The notes beneath the pieces are model-generated. The model did not search any database. It saw only the letters and a program-made list of their open reading frames with translations, and was not told the origin of the DNA. Position numbers and translations under genes: made by a program. This document shows positions 42,617 through 42,756 of a DNA stretch of 42,756 nucleotides, in pieces; positions within the stretch are counted from its first letter, which is position 1; the number at the start of each line of letters is the position of its first letter. The stretch comes from JAAFIP01 sp043772355 (lineage in GTDB: Bacteria > Pseudomonadota > Gammaproteobacteria > Burkholderiales > Burkholderiaceae_C). The stretch is from assembly GCA_043772355.1 (NCBI GenBank), contig JAYVGI010000316.1, forward strand, positions 1 to 42,756. Reading direction: 5' to 3'.

Positions 42617-42756
42617 CTACTTCAATAAATCTTCAAGATTTATTGGCTCTATGTGAAATACCGTGGGTTGAGGGGAGGCTGGCTTGTCGATCTGGGGGCT
42701 TTGGCGTTTGTACGCCCAGGCGCTTGGCTTGGACGGCTGCGCGGCTGTCCCCCATG
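42617..42756 (-). CDS. C-terminal end of an unidentified protein (cut by window edge)
   Basis: The minus frame from the right edge to a TAG at 42617 reads about 46 residues: WGTAAQPSKPSAWAYKRQS, DKPASPQPTVFHIEPINLED, LLK. A proline-rich linker followed by an amphipathic C-terminal segment is plausible as real coding. No family is recognised. It ends 16 bases before the AbiEi start, so the two may be cotranscribed. Confidence 0.4.
   Translation of the reverse strand, partial: WGTAAQPSKPSAWAYKRQSPQIDKPASPQPTVFHIEPINLEDLLK
42623..42645. promoter_or_regulatory. Perfect 23-bp palindrome just upstream of AbiEi
   Basis: CAATAAATCTT, one C, AAGATTTATTG, 23 bases upstream of the AbiEi start. AbiEi proteins repress their own promoter through inverted repeats, so this is a candidate operator. 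It also lies within the last codons of the upstream partial gene, so chance cannot be excluded. Confidence 0.4.

Overview
The window looks like a chromosomal segment of a Burkholderiales bacterium, most likely Comamonadaceae (Rhodoferax/Polaromonas-like). The basis is moderately GC-rich coding DNA, three periplasmic Bug/TctC-type binding proteins, a LivGFKHM amide/amino-acid importer, many acyl-CoA enzymes and short intergenic repeats typical of that family. This placement is inference; no rRNA or tRNA gene was seen.

Layout. 1-2.3 kb: 5' part of an MsbA-like ABC exporter, then a two-gene nucleotidyltransferase/winged-helix pair (probable toxin-antitoxin) behind a very AT-rich, palindrome-bearing promoter. 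2.3-9.8 kb: FKBP isomerase, JmjC/cupin ribosomal-protein hydroxylase, MioC-like flavodoxin, a Bug protein, a DUF4148 protein, a LysR regulator and a secreted hydrolase. 9.9-15.1 kb: MaoC/Meh-type hydratase, acyl-CoA dehydrogenase, CaiB CoA-transferase and MmgE/PrpD, which together look like a route for a small branched or dicarboxylic acid. 15-22 kb: tRNA hydroxylase TrhO, pseudouridine synthase, PQQ-type sugar dehydrogenase lipoprotein, thioesterase, AhpD-like and CMD-like proteins, PAP2 phosphatase and a SEC-C protein. 22.3-25.6 kb: ScoAB ketoacid CoA-transferase, then a Schlafen/AlbA-type ATPase gene cut by a 99-bp MITE. 26-28.7 kb: a permuted CaiB-like protein and a class V aminotransferase.

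28.76-30.4 kb is the most interesting part: a retron. A long reverse transcriptase (442 aa, YADD, VTG, LPQG motifs, N-terminal extension) is preceded by an intergenic region whose two ends can pair as the a1/a2 stem of an msr-msd RNA, with the expected branching-type G beside the stem and several hairpins between. The a2 arm reaches the start codon of the reverse transcriptase. No separate effector gene is seen. The retron sits between the aminotransferase and the liv operon (30.5-35.3 kb), all on one strand.

35.3-37.1 kb holds pyrD and rpiA, divergently arranged. 37.4-41.5 kb is a decaying catabolic block (Bug, VOC, DUF1330, vanadium haloperoxidase-like, a second Bug, intradiol dioxygenase) with frameshifts, deletions, a duplicated leader and two DUF1330 copies. 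41.5-42.6 kb is a graveyard of toxin-antitoxin genes (HepT tail, MNT head, truncated AbiEii, internally deleted AbiEi). The last 140 bases carry the end of an unidentified minus-strand gene.

Repeats: two copies of one MITE (19/20-bp terminal inverted repeats, TTA duplications), a 17-bp REP-like core at four sites including one inside a coding region, and several slippage-type tandem repeats between genes.
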